From contig CAJNAR010000152.1 in NCBI GenBank assembly GCA_905220665.1, positions 124,001-188,000 on the forward strand: a stretch of 64,000 bases of DNA, written 5' to 3'. The notes beneath the pieces were generated by a model. It made no database searches. It saw only the letters and a list, made by a program, of their open reading frames with translations, and was not told the origin of the DNA. Positions 1-12,400 of this stretch are shown here, one piece after another. A program made the position numbers and the translations under genes. Each line of letters starts with the position of its first letter. The stretch's first letter is position 1. The stretch comes from Albugo candida (lineage: Eukaryota; Oomycota; Peronosporomycetes; Albuginales; Albuginaceae).

Positions 1-1600
1 CCACTCGGTGATTCTTTGCATGGTCAAAGAAGGAAAAAAGATTCTTTCGAGTACAAGATCTATGTACGGTGCTGGCTCACTTCAGTCAAGTTATACTTTT
101 GTTTCATCTTAGGTATCTCCTTGATGATGATATTTCCATCAATCACATCAGGAATATTGACGCTATGTGCCGTCTTGCAACCTATGGAACAAGAAGAAGC
201 GATGTGTAATGCGAAACACTTTAGTAAGAAATGGTGGATGAAACAATTGGTATCACACTTCACAGTCTTCTATACTATACTACCTTTGACCAATTTGGGC
301 ACCAATGTAGCTTTGCTTGGTAGTCGACCAATTGTTACCTTTGAGCTTTTCGAGTGCGAAAAGCTCAAAAGCAAACTGCCTGACAGATCCTCCCCTTTCG
401 CATGTATTTTGGTATTCTACTCCATCTACCGGCGGTATCGAGTTATCGAAGCAACAAGTAAGAACATATAAAAACGAAGTGCACCAATGCGGTAGATATT
501 GAGCCGCGTCCAACTCGTCTTACAATAGTGACTTTGATCACGGTGAAGAAGCACAACTCGAGCAAGTACGATCAATCCATATTAAGGACATCGCAATAGA
601 AGAAGCTAAGAAATAAAGTCCATCATGGTGATTGGAGTTGTTTGTCACTGTAAAAACAATGAAACAACTCGGCTTCCTCGATTATCAAAATAGGGAGATT
701 ATGCTGGTATGGGGTTTCAAGATGGTACATCTTGTATAACGACGGAGATTATGCCTCAATAAATGTGTAAGAGATTAACAATAAGCACCGTCAAAGGAGT
801 AAAATATCAAACATCATCGTATGCGAGAAGCATAGTAGTGATCTTAAGAAAATCAAGTCGGCTTGATACCAATTGAGCATAAGTCAACATCTACCGTTCC
901 AAAAACGTATGCACAAGATGAGAAAACGAGATGCATGGAAAGCTGGTTCGCAATAAAAATGAACTGAAATGGTGGTGTTAGAACGTTGCAAGGCGAGAAA
1001 GAGCTCATTTGATTCCCTACAAACATCCTTCGAGACGTTGCCACTGGTTGCATCTCGAACTCAGATTCGCATTTTTGGCAGTGTGTTGTCAGAGGCCACT
1101 ACATGGAGCAATTGATGTGAACACGGATTTTTGAATAGAAAGCTCAAAGAATATGTCGTACTTTGGTCTCTTAAATTATTTCGATCTAACCATACTGTAT
1201 ATGCAAGTATGAACTAAGACGTTCGATGGTATGAGGCAAACACAAGGACGCGATAAAAGATAATATCAAGCTGTCCGACACTGAAGTCGGGTACAATCGA
1301 TGAACTCCTTAAAGTTCATTCGACAACTGAAGCCTAACTCGCACGCATTGCATCGTATGTGAAGTTTGAATGCGATAATCATCATTATTGTGCAGTATAA
1401 GCAACACTTCAAGCTGGAAAAGCGCGATTCATCTTTAATATGAAAGGATATTATGGCCAAAAAAAAATTAAAGACTGAAAATAAGTTTTCAGCCAGCGTG
1501 CATCTTGAGGATAATCGCCAAGTTCGATCAGCTCGGCTCAAATCCGATCTACAACCCAATTTTCCACGGTCAAGCATTGAACGTATCAAACCAAGAATTA
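1..1600. other. No recognised gene; fragmented coding-like DNA
   Basis: Open frames here are short and interrupted, and none gave a recognisable domain. Because plus-strand Copia RNase H sequence follows directly at about 1.6-2.2 kb, part of this stretch may be the eroded upstream part of the same element, but I could not find reverse transcriptase motifs. A 117-codon ATG frame at 1453-1806 has no family I recognise, and its second half overlaps the Copia-like segment. Confidence 0.35.
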
Positions 1601-2235
1601 TAATGGGCAAACAGCCTTTTGGTGTGCGCTACAAATGGCACAAGACCGCACATCTTGTTCATGGTATGCCATTTAATTCAACACATAAGCAATCGATTAA
1701 ACAACACTGGAAGGCCGCGTCTCGAGTTACGATATCAAAATTTCATTGTATGGCTATGCAGGAAATAGCAATTTTCTCTTCGGGCACACAAAACCGCCAA
1801 ATTTAGTGTTACTTCTTTATAGGGCTAGTCAAGATTGACAACTTCCCGCTTCCAGCGATGCAGGTTATGCCGCATGGATCAATAGCTGAAGATCGACAAC
1901 AGGTATCCTGGTGGAAATAACTGGATCACGAGTAAAATACAAGATCAAAATTACAAAGACTTTGGGCTCACTGACAAAGCGACACATTTGGACATTGGCT
2001 TGATCTTAAAAAAGTCATTTTGATCAAGATTCTGCTTGTGAAAGTTGGACATATAGCAAGGATCTGCATCTCCTTTTATATTAAGACAGCAAGACTGCTG
2101 CTGCTAGAGTGGATCTAAAACACATTGACCTGCACGATCTTTGTGTTAAATACCTCGCTTTCTTTCAAAGTGCGCGAGCAGCTGTTGCACTTTGCTATGA
2201 CTCGAATGCAAGCATCGATGTAGCTGTATAAAGTT
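1600..2235 (+). pseudogene. Ty1/Copia reverse transcriptase-RNase H remnant
   Basis: Reading across frames on the plus strand gives, in the order expected for the end of a Copia pol, HWKAASRV (about 1706), GYAAWINS-RSTTGILVEITGS (about 1863-1930), KHIDLHDLCVKY (about 2119) and ALCYDSNASIDVA (about 2190). These match the RT-RNase H linker, the DADWAG-RKSTSGY-like start of RNase H, the KHID segment and the C-terminal YVPSNANIAD-like block of Copia polyproteins. The blocks lie in different frames with stop codons between them, so nothing is translatable. No LTR was found beside it. The assignment rests on motif order and could be wrong in detail, but the order is hard to get by chance. Confidence 0.5.
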
Positions 2236-4809
2236 GTGAATGACTTAACGCCGTCGTTACACAAGAAAGCAAGCACCAAAAAGGCTGTATCAAGGCAGCG
2301 CGGATATTACTGTAGACAGATTACCAGCGCTTGTACCCAAGAGTGCGTGTTTCTTGATCGCGTCCGCAATTCCTATCTCGAGCAGAACGCATTGCTCAGT
2401 CTTCCATTTCGACTGGTCGGATGTAGTTTCTTCTTTTTGTTAGAGACGACGACCACAGTCTCATCATTAAACTGCTTCGGTGTAACACGAGGATGGAATT
2501 GATTGAGTTCCATATCCACGACAAGTGAGGTCGGCGTATTCGAATCGATCACATTGTATAATGCAGATCCGTTGTCCAAAACGAACATTGCCTTGCGTGC
2601 TTAATCGCCAATATCCAGTATAGTGGCTAACTTTGTTCAGGTACAATCATTCAAAATACGAATTTTGAATGTGTAGGACTAGCAAAGTGTCGGTGCCTGT
2701 AATCTGTCACCTTCGACGAAGATTAGACGTACTCCTTCCGGCCACCGCTATAAAATAAAACATAACGCGTGGATATTAACGAAGATTTCGTGGGAAGAAT
2801 TGTTCCGTCCGGACACGTCACATCTTGTATAAAAATAGCGACACATGCTTCTCTTTCTTCTTTCGTACTTGAATTGTAGCTTTTTGATATAGTCGCTTGA
2901 GGACAGATAAGAAAAATTCTTACTTCATTCGTGGTGCTTCAGAAATTCCGTGATTCGAGTCACCCGAGCGTGTAATTGTGGGCACTTTCAATAAGGATAC
3001 TTGCTACGTATATCTACGAAGGCAATGGTTTTCGGCATTTCGCATCTCGACGATCATCTCCCGTTTCTATATAACCCGTTAATATTTGACCTATCAATGT
3101 TTGGAAATTATCAGACCTTTTTCACTTGCGTCAAAACCTGGGAGATAGCTTGAAAGCTACAATGACAATATTATCAGCTCAAGTATGTCGCGATATTTGA
3201 TAGGGAGCAGCCCCTGAGACCGCGAAAATTTGTAATAGAGCTTCTTGCATGCCTTCCTCATTCAGTATTACGGCGTGATCCGATCCCAGTTGATGATACT
3301 ATGGACCAGCCTTCCACGTTATCAATAAATTGCTCAATTTACTCAGCAAAGTTAATAATCTGGTATTCTCCAAATCAGTGACCCTCTCAGTGCGCGGCAT
3401 TCCTTGTTCTGAACCTCGAGTCCCTACAGTGGTCCGGCAGATAGAGTCAGGACTCTCGTCGTCTAACGAAACCAGAGATTTCTCGAGATGAACGCAATCC
3501 ATCCTTCAACCAAATTTCGTTCAGGTTATATATCTGTACAGCTGATTTAGAGACCCCTCTAGGTTCGAGAATGAGACAGATAGACTGCTTTGAATGATCA
3601 AGTTGTAATGAGCTCTAATCCTTTCTATCTCTTGAGTCACAAACAAGCAACGTCTTATTGACAGCGAATAATATTACACGTCGCAGGTCATTCTTCTCTG
3701 ACTAAAAGATTTTGAGCGTCGTCATTGTAATGTCGTTTCTTGTGATGTCACTTTTTTTCATCAGAACTATAAAGTACTTGATTAAATCACCCGATGATGA
3801 GATTATACGGTCGGGAATATACCATTACCAAGAATAAAACGGGATAATCGATGAAGTACGAATTCGACTCGTATCCTCTTCTTATACTGGTGCCAATAAA
3901 GAGAATACTAGGTATGCTGGTGTGCCTAAGCAGCTCAAAGTGATTATTTAAACGCCACGAACGTGAACTTGAGTAATCAAATGCATTCATATACACCAGA
4001 TAACAGCTGTACTCACTGCCAAGCTTACAGACTGGCTGAAGACGAATAAAAAAGACTCGGCAATGATTAGCTATGAGATCAGTGGAATTGTTTATGTCAT
4101 GACACGTATCGTCTAGGACGTAATTACGATTAGTAGGAGACATACGGAAGCGATTATTAAACGAAAAAGATGTGATCTGGGCCTGATCGAGCACTCTTTT
4201 AGGGCTCTTGTGATCTGGGAAGACATTCTGTGCTCGAAGCGTACATCACTAATATGATGACATTTTCGTAAAGAAACAAACTATTGCAAATTACTGCCGC
4301 ACTTTCCCTGTTATTGTAGCATCTTATCCATGACTCGAGGCCTTGTGCAATTATTCAAATCTGTTAGCATTTTCCACAGAATTTTGTATGCATTATCGCA
4401 AGCATTCTACCGACATCATCGTCATGAACCGCTGCACAATATCTCACTCATGCATGCGAGTAGAGAGAAGGAGTACAAGCGCTTTTGCCGCTTAATCGAC
4501 GCATGACTTGCCTTATCTTCTGGATCTGAAGCGACTCATGCTTTCCGTTGTTAACATTCTGTACCGGTAGCTCAAATTGTCATAATGAGCATGTTGAGAC
4601 CACGTTCATAACGGATTGATGTATACTTCATTATCCGAATTACACGTTCTATACCTTGGGTAAGTACACGTGTTCCTACAACGTCATATGACTGGCTTGC
4701 GGAGCTATCGTGCTAGGGGAAAGGCTTAAAAGTAGGGTAGGGAACTAAGGAGCTTTCCAAATAATAAAACGCTGTTCAGTTTTCACGAACTCCACGGCAC
4801 GAATCCAGA
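2236..4809. other. Intergenic or decayed DNA, no gene recognised
   Basis: No protein family is recognisable. Minus-strand open frames at 2373-2588 and 3787-4194 are uninterrupted, but neither shows a domain. The first contains LDNGSALYNVIDS, faintly like a retroelement aspartic protease, which I do not consider sufficient for a call. The second lacks an ATG at its 5' end. No repeats longer than short runs were noticed. Confidence 0.3.
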
Positions 4810-4922
4810 AGATACGCGCGCATATTTGGTACTGTGCGATTACAGACGATATGGGCAATTTTTCGGCGACATAATGCCCATATCGTCTGTAATCGCACAG
4901 TATCAAATCTGCGCGCGCATCT
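4810..4922. repeat. Long imperfect inverted repeat (48-bp arms, 17-nt loop)
   Basis: The arms are 4810-4857 and 4875-4922. The inner 28 bp of each arm are a perfect inverted match (4830-4857 with 4875-4902), and the outer 20 bp carry three mismatches, 45 of 48 overall by eye. Weaker inverted similarity continues about 12 bp outside. The arms are unlike a tRNA or a Rho-independent terminator. The even spread of mismatches toward the outside suggests an old local inverted duplication. Confidence 0.85.
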
Positions 4923-5689
4923 CCTTGAGTCAAGCTACCGGGTACTGAATATTAATTACGGAAAGCATGAGTCTACTTCATATCAACTTCCAGAGGGCTC
5001 TTTTTTTAAAAAGACAAACAGCTATGGTAGAGCTGATCCCGACGTGTCTTATCGTTGTTGATGGAGGGTACTTGCTTGCAAGATCGAGGGTGGTAGGCAG
5101 GTTCATTTTCTGAAAAGCGAAATTGTGAAGGGACCACGAATTAAATTCGTCGTTATGCAAACGAGCTGACACTTTATTTGGCAAAGATAAACGGCGGATT
5201 TCTCAGGACTGATGACGCTGTTCACCCTAAATTATCCAAAGAAGACTGTCCGCAAGAAATCAAAAATTCTTACATGAATGCGGAATTGTTCAAGCATCCA
5301 GCTCACGAAATGCGAGAGTTTTCGATCAGAATGTAACAGAAGCGAAAGTAATCCATGTTCTGCTTCAGTTGCCAGGAAATGCTTGGAAACGACAAAAAAA
5401 AGTACCTAAAGATATTACACGTCTATATGCGGAGAGATTGCGAGATGTTGACATGACTGCTATCCATACGTATAAAAAGCTGGAAGCGTTTTTTTAATCT
5501 CCTTTACCTATAAGATTTCCGGCCAATAAATAAAGATTGATCAACGAATGTCCGAAGTTTTTCGAGGATTTTGAAGACAAATACATCGAAGCAATTTTCG
5601 GTGGTTAGAGGTGACGCCCTGCCTGGGTCATGCCCACAGCGTCTAATTCTGACGGCTCTTTAATCCGGTTTTTTAAGACCCTCCAGCTC
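4923..5689. other. Coding-like but interrupted stretch
   Basis: On the plus strand two overlapping frames between about 5180 and 5495 read as protein-like sequence (for example DCPQEIKNSYMNAELF, then KVIHVLLQLPGNAWKRQ in another frame) with a frame shift near 5330. I do not recognise a family. It lies directly before the LINE endonuclease and could be the remains of LINE 5' sequence or of the gene the LINE entered. Confidence 0.3.
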
Positions 5690-6440
5690 GGCACCTTCAA
5701 TGTTCGCGGACTAACGTCGAACATAAAGCAGACATGCTTGGGGAAAGATCGCGCGCGGTACAAATTGGACGTATGTGCTCTGCAGGAGACTAAAATGAAA
5801 GAAGCTCTCGTCGACGTCCGACGGCCAACCGATCGAATCATACTTCTTCCTTCAGCGAAACCCTATTACGGCCTTGGATTTATATTGCCCGATAGAGTTG
5901 GTAATCATGTGCATCGGTATTGGATGGTCAGCGAACGCATCGCCGTATTACAGTTGAACTCTCAAAGAAAGTCACGGTTTCATTCATCAACGTCTATGCC
6001 CCGCATAAGGGACGCTCTGCAGACGAATCTGATGCTTTTTATGACACACTTCAGCAAACAATACAGCGCTTTCGTCACCAGCTTTTCTTCGTTTTGGGAG
6101 ACTTCAACGCCAAAATTGGGCAGCGATGCGAAGGAGAGACTTTTTTGGGTTTATACTCGCGCGGATACTGAAATGATAATGGTATTCGGCTCTGGGATTT
6201 TTGTGCAGACAACGACCTCTTCCTGTCAAACACAACTTTCTTCAAAAGACGCGCACGCAATATCACCACATGGCAAGGCACTAGCAAAGGGAGTCCCATA
6301 TTTAACCAGATCGACTACATCATACTCCCCCTACGATTAAAGCTGCTACTTTCCACTTCACAATCTTGGAGCGGGACACTCGCTGACAGCGACCACCGGC
6401 TTATAACCACGCATCTTAAGCTACCCGATATCTATAAGAT
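5690..6440 (+). pseudogene. LINE AP-endonuclease domain, frame-shifted
   Basis: In living elements this domain nicks the target DNA for target-primed reverse transcription. Family landmarks appear in order: LGTFNVRGL (about 5691), CALQETK (about 5777), FINVYAPHKG (about 5980), VLGDFNAKIG (about 6093), NQIDYIIL (about 6307) and SDHRL (about 6390), which hold the catalytic Glu, the GDFN box and the final SDH. The frame changes near 5940, a TGA at 6169-6171 interrupts the reading, and a further shift precedes NQIDYI. The catalytic landmarks themselves are still legible, so decay is moderate rather than ancient. Confidence 0.85.
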
Positions 6441-6889
6441 ACTCATAAACATTTCTAGCGCGCAACCTTCGAAGCTTACTTTTGACACCGCCCTCCTCCG
6501 TGATCCGGACATAACTTGATTTATACCAGAAAACCATCGCGAAGGCACTTGTCGCACCAGATTCTTACTCGCATCAAAGCCATCACGAACAATATCATCC
6601 GACCCAAGATTGATATCGCATAACGTCCCGATCACAACAATGAAATAGTGGAGCATTCTCTCGCACAAAAATGTCTCCGTGCCCTGATCACCAGCAGCAA
6701 TAACCCTGTAGACCTACTGCTTTATCGGTCTCGCCGACAAGCCCTGCTACGGACCATCCGACAGAAGTGCAAGGCAGCTAGAAGACTTCGCGTAACCCAG
6801 CACATTATGGATCTCGAAAAGTACAAATACACGGAGAAGATGTACCATATCGTTCAACGGCTCACACCAAACAAGCGGCCGGCATTATG

Positions 6890-8100
6890 TCTACGTGATC
6901 CTGATGGGCGCATCATTGGCAACTCCAGGGATACAGCCCAAGCCATCACGGAATATCTGTCAGCCCAGTTCAACAAACCCCATCTCAGTGACTTCTCTTT
7001 ACGTCTCTGTTGGACAATATATCGTGACATCTCCCATTACGGCGGAGGAAGTTACACAAGCATTCCGGTATTTGAAATACAATCGCGCACCAGGTGCAGA
7101 TCACGTCCCAGCCGAATTACTCAAGTATAGCCCCCCAGTGGTTTCCGATATCCTCGTTAAAGCAATCAATTGCCATATCCATAATCCCACCACACCCATG
7201 CGCAAAAGCCTTAATCATGGTGTTGTCATCACCGTTCCGAAGCCTAATAAATCGACGGGCAGCTGTGCCAACCTTCGACCGATCACCCTTCTCAGCACCA
7301 CCCGTAAGACCATATCCGCGGTCATCCTCAATAGAATCCGTGAAAAAGTTGAGAAATGGCTATCGCCTAACCAGAGTGGCTTCTGAGTCGCCCGCAGTAC
7401 ATCCGATACAGTCTGGGCCCACAGATGGAATATCGCATTAACGCGTCGCTTCCAGACTAACATGTTCATTCTAGGTGTCGACCTCAGCAAAGCTTTTGAC
7501 ACCATCGATCGACATCTATTGCTGCTAGTTCTGAGCTTGATTCTGAATCCAGACGAGGTCCAGTTGTTAAAAGCTCTCCTAAGTGCCACAGCCCTCCAAC
7601 TCCGCCTTGGTACGAAATGCTACTCAACATTCGCAAGTAATCATGGTACACCTCAAGGAGATGCGCTCTCCCCACTTGTGTTCGTGGTCTACTTGGAAGC
7701 GGTACTACGCGATTTATGCCTGCACCTGGAAATTTCAATGCGCGAGCTCAATGCCATTGTGTTTGCCGATGATGTGGATTTCATCCATCATGACCCTACT
7801 CGTCTCGAGCATATTCTTCTTGTTGCCGAGCAAGTATTCCGGGCATGGTCTTTGACTATCAATGTCAGCAAAACAGAGCGAACGACTATTGCTCGTGCGC
7901 CGAACGCAACCGAGGAAAGTTGGCGTAACGTTCGCAAATTGGGATCACTACTTGGCGATTCTGAAGATGTACAGATACGTAAAGCTCATGCAACAGCTTC
8001 CTTCAAAAGATTTTGGAAAGTATGGATTCACTCTCACTTACTCCCAGAAACACTACGCGTTCGCTTACACAATATCTATGTGTTACCTATCCTACTGTGA
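6890..8100 (+). pseudogene. LINE reverse transcriptase domain, interrupted
   Basis: Reverse transcriptase blocks are visible in order: YNRAPGADHVPAELLK (about 7080), KPNKSTGSCANLRPITLLST (about 7240), VDLSKAFDTIDRH (about 7477), GTPQGDALSPLVFVVYLEAV (about 7645) and the catalytic FADDVDFI (about 7760). The frame is broken by a TGA at 7384-7386, where the family usually has SGFR, which would be a single C-to-T change at a CGA Arg codon. Downstream of the TGA the frame runs open to about 8100. The upstream linker at about 6650-6890 is basic and unrecognised. Confidence 0.88.
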
Positions 8101-8262
8101 CAACTGTGGAACATGGGTTCTCACAGAAGGCGACATTGGCAGTCTTGAAGCGTATCACCGACGTCACCTTCACCGCATCCTCCGCATCCACTACCCTCAG
8201 CAAATCAGCAACGCGGACCTATACAAGCGCTGTACACAAAACCGCTTCGAATCCACCTGACG

Positions 8263-8679
8263 ATGTCTCGCTGGAGACTCTTTGGTCATATTTTCCTCCG
8301 CGCACAGCCTATTCCAGCTCAAATAAACATGCTTCGATATTATGATTCTGCTGGTAATTTGCCGACTCATCGGGGCCGCACACCTACTTGCCTCCCTGCC
8401 GTTCTCGACAAGGATCTACGGCTCGACATAACTTCCAGTCTACGTCTCCGCAATACCGTAGATCTTTACGCCCTATCAAATATAGCACAAGACCGCGCAT
8501 TATGGAAAGAACGTACTCAGCGTCTCTGCAATAGCCAGGAACTAATTTACCGGAATAAAGAAACAGTCGGGCGAAAGCGAAAGCTAGAGTCTGCTAATAC
8601 GGACTTGATGCCGCCGCGTAAACGAACAGAATATTACATCGAAGCAAATGTACAAATATTCATTTATGAGATATGCTGA
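8263..8679 (+). pseudogene. LINE C-terminal RWFGHV-type segment
   Basis: The frame opens with SRWRLFGHIFLRAQPIPAQ, matching the conserved R-RWFGHVLRM-P motif that closes pol in many LINEs. It follows a short frame (about 8090-8260) containing TDVTFTASSASTTLSKSATR-like sequence in the thumb region. It continues to a stop at 8679 with a basic segment including KRKLESAN, perhaps a nuclear localisation signal. This is taken as the 3' end of the LINE coding region. Confidence 0.7.
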
Positions 8680-8936
8680 TCCGAACTACGGTTAAAGAAA
8701 CGGCAGTTCTCCTGAAAATGTTTATTCAAGTTGGTAGAAATCAAATAGAAAAATCCACTACAATACGTTCAAAGCGGCCAAATTTCTGTTGTAGCTGATT
8801 GATGTTTTGGAAATCAAAGTAGAAGAAAAATGACCTAAAGGGGAATTTGGCGCGTCAAAAGTGGAAGGGGAGTTTCTGTTTGCATATGCCGCGGCCAATT
8901 CATGGGTGCAATTTCTTATCATGGATCGTTCGGTGA

Positions 8937-9475
8937 ATGTTCATCCATTATCAAAAGCGCTTGATGATGCACTCTTTTAGAGCATCACATTCGATGTGTT
9001 GTTTCATCGATCAAAAATTTGTTGGAGGCTCAACCAGTACCATTCTCTATTACCATGCGGATATTTGGCATTGCACAAGAAAATGCCAAGAAATAACGGA
9101 AGTATTACACTCTACGAATATCACTTGTTCAAAGAACTCGACCAGTACCCTTACGATTTTAAAGCAGTGATGGCTATCTGTGAAGCAATAGGCCGGAACC
9201 AAATCAAACGTACTGTTCGTTGCCACTTGATTAGATTAAACGATCGTTCAAATCGCGGTCAGCGGGTTCTAAAAAGCTATCAAGCAATGATTCAGAGTTG
9301 ATTCCTACGTTAATTTGTGTCGATCGTGCTCTTGTTGGTTTGAATGCACTGGGATATGCTCATAGAGATATCCGCTGGCCAAATATTTTGTGTTTGGGAG
9401 ACGATTCGTGCATTCTGGCTTATTTTGAAACGCTGGACACGTCTGTGTTCGGATGCCTGATACATTGTTAAAATC
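8937..9475 (+). pseudogene. Protein-kinase-like relic (HRDIRWPN motif)
   Basis: The single frame covering 8996-9301 and continuing after a TGA (9299-9301) and a TAA (9311-9313) reads ALGYAHRDIRWPNILCLGDD and then ILAYFETLD, ending at a stop near 9471. GY-HRDIRWPNIL is the catalytic loop of a protein-kinase fold (HRD with the metal-binding Asn five residues after Asp), and ILAYFE occupies the place of the DFE/DFG metal-binding segment. Proteins with H-D-RWPNI and IDFE are known among oomycete kinase-like proteins, including some Crinkler C-terminal domains, but I cannot assign a subfamily. The expected LIDFE has become LAYFE, so the second metal ligand looks lost. No ATP-binding lobe was recognised upstream. 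Confidence 0.5.
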
Positions 9476-12400
9476 GAAAGTACTCGACGCCTTGGTGAAG
9501 TCTGAGAGTTATAGGCATGAATATCGGTATTGATGGTACCAGCGATCCAGCCTTAGCGCAATCACAGATGAGTTTGCAGAGTTATAATGTGGAAGAAAGA
9601 TTTACAGTGGAAGTAGCGCTGACTTTCCTTTCAAACTTTCTTAGAAGAGTAAAATATGATTGTCTGAATGTAATGGAGCAATGTGTTCACATGCATCGTC
9701 TTTCGCGGATGATTTTCAGGCGATATTTTGGGAAAAAGTGCAGTAAGCGAGACAAACTGGTCAGGTTGTTCCGAGTTATTTGAATTTGCGTTTTTGATTC
9801 AGCTTTGCGGATTAAATCGGCCATTGTCTTGCATGACAATGACACTTTTGTTCCTAGAACTTTTGTGCTTATCACTCTGAAACCTGAGTGTACTAGCTCA
9901 TTTCGGTGACGAAATGCATGAATGCTGCTGTTGTGATGATCGTCTCAGACTACTTTTCGTAATTGATTACATATGATGAGAATCGCGGGACGAATGCTTA
10001 TATGGATTCAGTTTCTTAAAGAGTCTGAATCGAACAAAGCTCATTGCTTCATTGCTTCATCCACTACAAATATAGCTTTTTTCTCTTTGCGCTCCCAGTC
10101 TAAGACTAGATTCAATAAGACCATTACTCAACCAAACACCGGAGCGTTCCGGCGGATTCAAGGACTCAAACCTTATCCGCAAAACGTTTACATCAAAAAT
10201 CAGACGCCCGTTCAGCAAAATATGGATAGAGGTATCCGTTGTATTCAGTCCTGCGAGACAACTCGATGTTTGAGAATCATTTCATAGATCCTCTCAAAGC
10301 TCAGCGTCATAATTGCCTTCAAGCCTTCAAGCGTTCAAACCTTCAAGTCGCAATACTCTCAGATGTTACCTCGTCTTGTTGAGCAGCACTATCGGGTGGT
10401 CGCAAGCAAAAGTAACCTCATATTCTAGATAGGAATATTGTGGTGAATTGATGTGCAATAATAGGGTACATGTGGCCGAAGACCGTAGTACTACATCATT
10501 TTACTATAAGCTTGAAACTTCACGACCACTTTGTGTAGTTTTTTGCTCTTCCTTGCAAAGATGCGCTGGTTTGTGGGTGTTACAAGTATGATCAAAAGAG
10601 GCAATTTCTACAGGAATAAAAAAGAAAACATCCCGGTACCTCTCAAGTAAATACTAAACATAAGAGGCAAACATGGAGCTTCTTGACACCCGTGGATGGG
10701 GACTTCATGCAAGATCATATTGCTCAAATTTTAAAGCTGTAGACAATATCAAGACTTAATTACTATAATCGGATAATGATCTTGTCTCCACTGAAGGCTC
10801 TGCTTTCAACATACAATCCAAAGACTTCGATGTCCTTCGTCGAATAGTCGATAAACTGGCTGATCTGCTGTTTATTGGTGCACCGAAAAAGAATTTAATC
10901 TTTGTTTTGTAGCGTTCCGAAATCTAGCTTAAGACAGGGTAAGTGCATTTACTTGGTTTTATCTCTGTACGAAACGTTGTTAGACAATGGTGAACATTCT
11001 ATGTGGCCCAAATGTATCCCATTATAATTTTTCGAAGCCTTAGTGGGTAAGCAAGTATCTTGCTTTAGATCTTCAATTATTGTTGTCGCTTTCACAGCTT
11101 GCACCTTGGCTAAAATTCCCTATTTACAACATGGAAGTATCATTAATTTCCATGTTGAAATTTATAGAGATTAGATACATTTTAGTAGTCAGTCACGACG
11201 GCTTGAACACTACTGTTTCGGAAAGGGCGCTCAAGTTATTTCTCATTCCTAAGCTCATTCCAGATCACCATTTATCAGTGCTAAAAAGGTTATACTCATT
11301 TTTAGTTCTGAATATTGGAGATTGCTCATAGCATTATATAAAAGTTTACACATATCGTGTGAAAAACAGATCGATGCGGCAAAGGCATATGTAGACAACG
11401 GAAAAGACGCTGAGGAACGTCGATCAAAATATCGCGTACACCAGGTCTTTATTCTAGGTATAATGTGTTACCTCTACTTCGTTACTCTAATAGAGAGATA
11501 CTACGCTCAACTTGGAAGACGCATTCAACCTTTAAATAAGTATAAGGCTGATTGCATATAGACGAAACTTTTTGAGAGCATTGTACCAGAAGGAAAAGAA
11601 AAAGATTTGCATGCAACGAAGAAGAAAAAGAGTGCATGGCGGTGCGCTACTTCGTTACTTGATGAAGTGTCGTTTAATCCAAGTTGACAGCATTACTCAG
11701 CCGTCACTTATATTGACGATATCCTTCGACGCTTGTCTGGATCTACTATTTCATGGCGATATTAACAGCATGCCTTAGATGACACATCATGAAAACCCTT
11801 CCCAATACTTTTTCCTTGTCGAAACGTCCACGACCAAAAGCTGATCTGGACTTGCAGATTCGTTCGTCAACGTTGTTGGTACGATCTTGTTCAAAAGGTG
11901 AAGGAAATCCTGGAGAATTTTGATGCTTTCGACCCCAAGTGCCATTAGAATACTGCCAGCTACGAGTTTCTGTCACAAAGTTCTTCGACCACAAATCGCA
12001 TCAACTTGATGGCCTGAGCATGTGAAACCTGTATTTCTTCATTCCGAAAGAGTAATCTTCTCCACTGCCATCACACCTCTGCGTGTAGGCCGAAACTGTT
12101 GGTGGTGTTATGACCAATGTCAACCTAAAACTGGTACGTGCAACGGAGAAAGATAACTTTGCGCAGATCGGGAGAAGTGATCTGAAACAATTCATGTACA
12201 GGTTTAAATCTTACGTCGACAAAACCTTGGCCGAGACGATCGAAGACCTCGACAAAAAACTGAGATCGATGCCGCTCGAGGTTGTTGGACTAGCTTGACG
12301 ACAACCCAAGGAGCTGACAAGGGCGATTTTTGAAGCCAATCAAAACGAGATGGAGAATATTCTAATCCGTTTATGGCTGTACTCAACGAAGGAGGTGATG

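Larger units (their letters stand above)
5690..8680 (+). mobile_element. Decayed non-LTR retrotransposon (LINE) with AP endonuclease and RT
   Basis: A nearly full-length LINE pol can be followed on the plus strand by changing frames: an apurinic/apyrimidinic-type endonuclease, a reverse transcriptase with the FADD catalytic box, and a C-terminal block with RWRLFGHIFLR. The last motif is typical of LINEs that end in a conserved RWFGHV-type segment without RNase H. Several frame shifts and stop codons make it non-functional. No poly-A tail or tandem 3' repeat was recognised after 8680, and target duplications were not found. Confidence 0.85.

Noticed and set aside
2373..2588. Gypsy-type aspartic protease on the minus strand
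   Set aside because: Only LDNGSALYNVIDS is suggestive; no flanking retroelement domain supports it.
11572..11778. Short basic plus-strand open frame (KEKKKICMQRRRKRVHGG) as a small secreted or nuclear effector
   Set aside because: No signal peptide, no ATG-led conserved start and no RXLR or CHXC-type motif; neighbours are equally random-looking.
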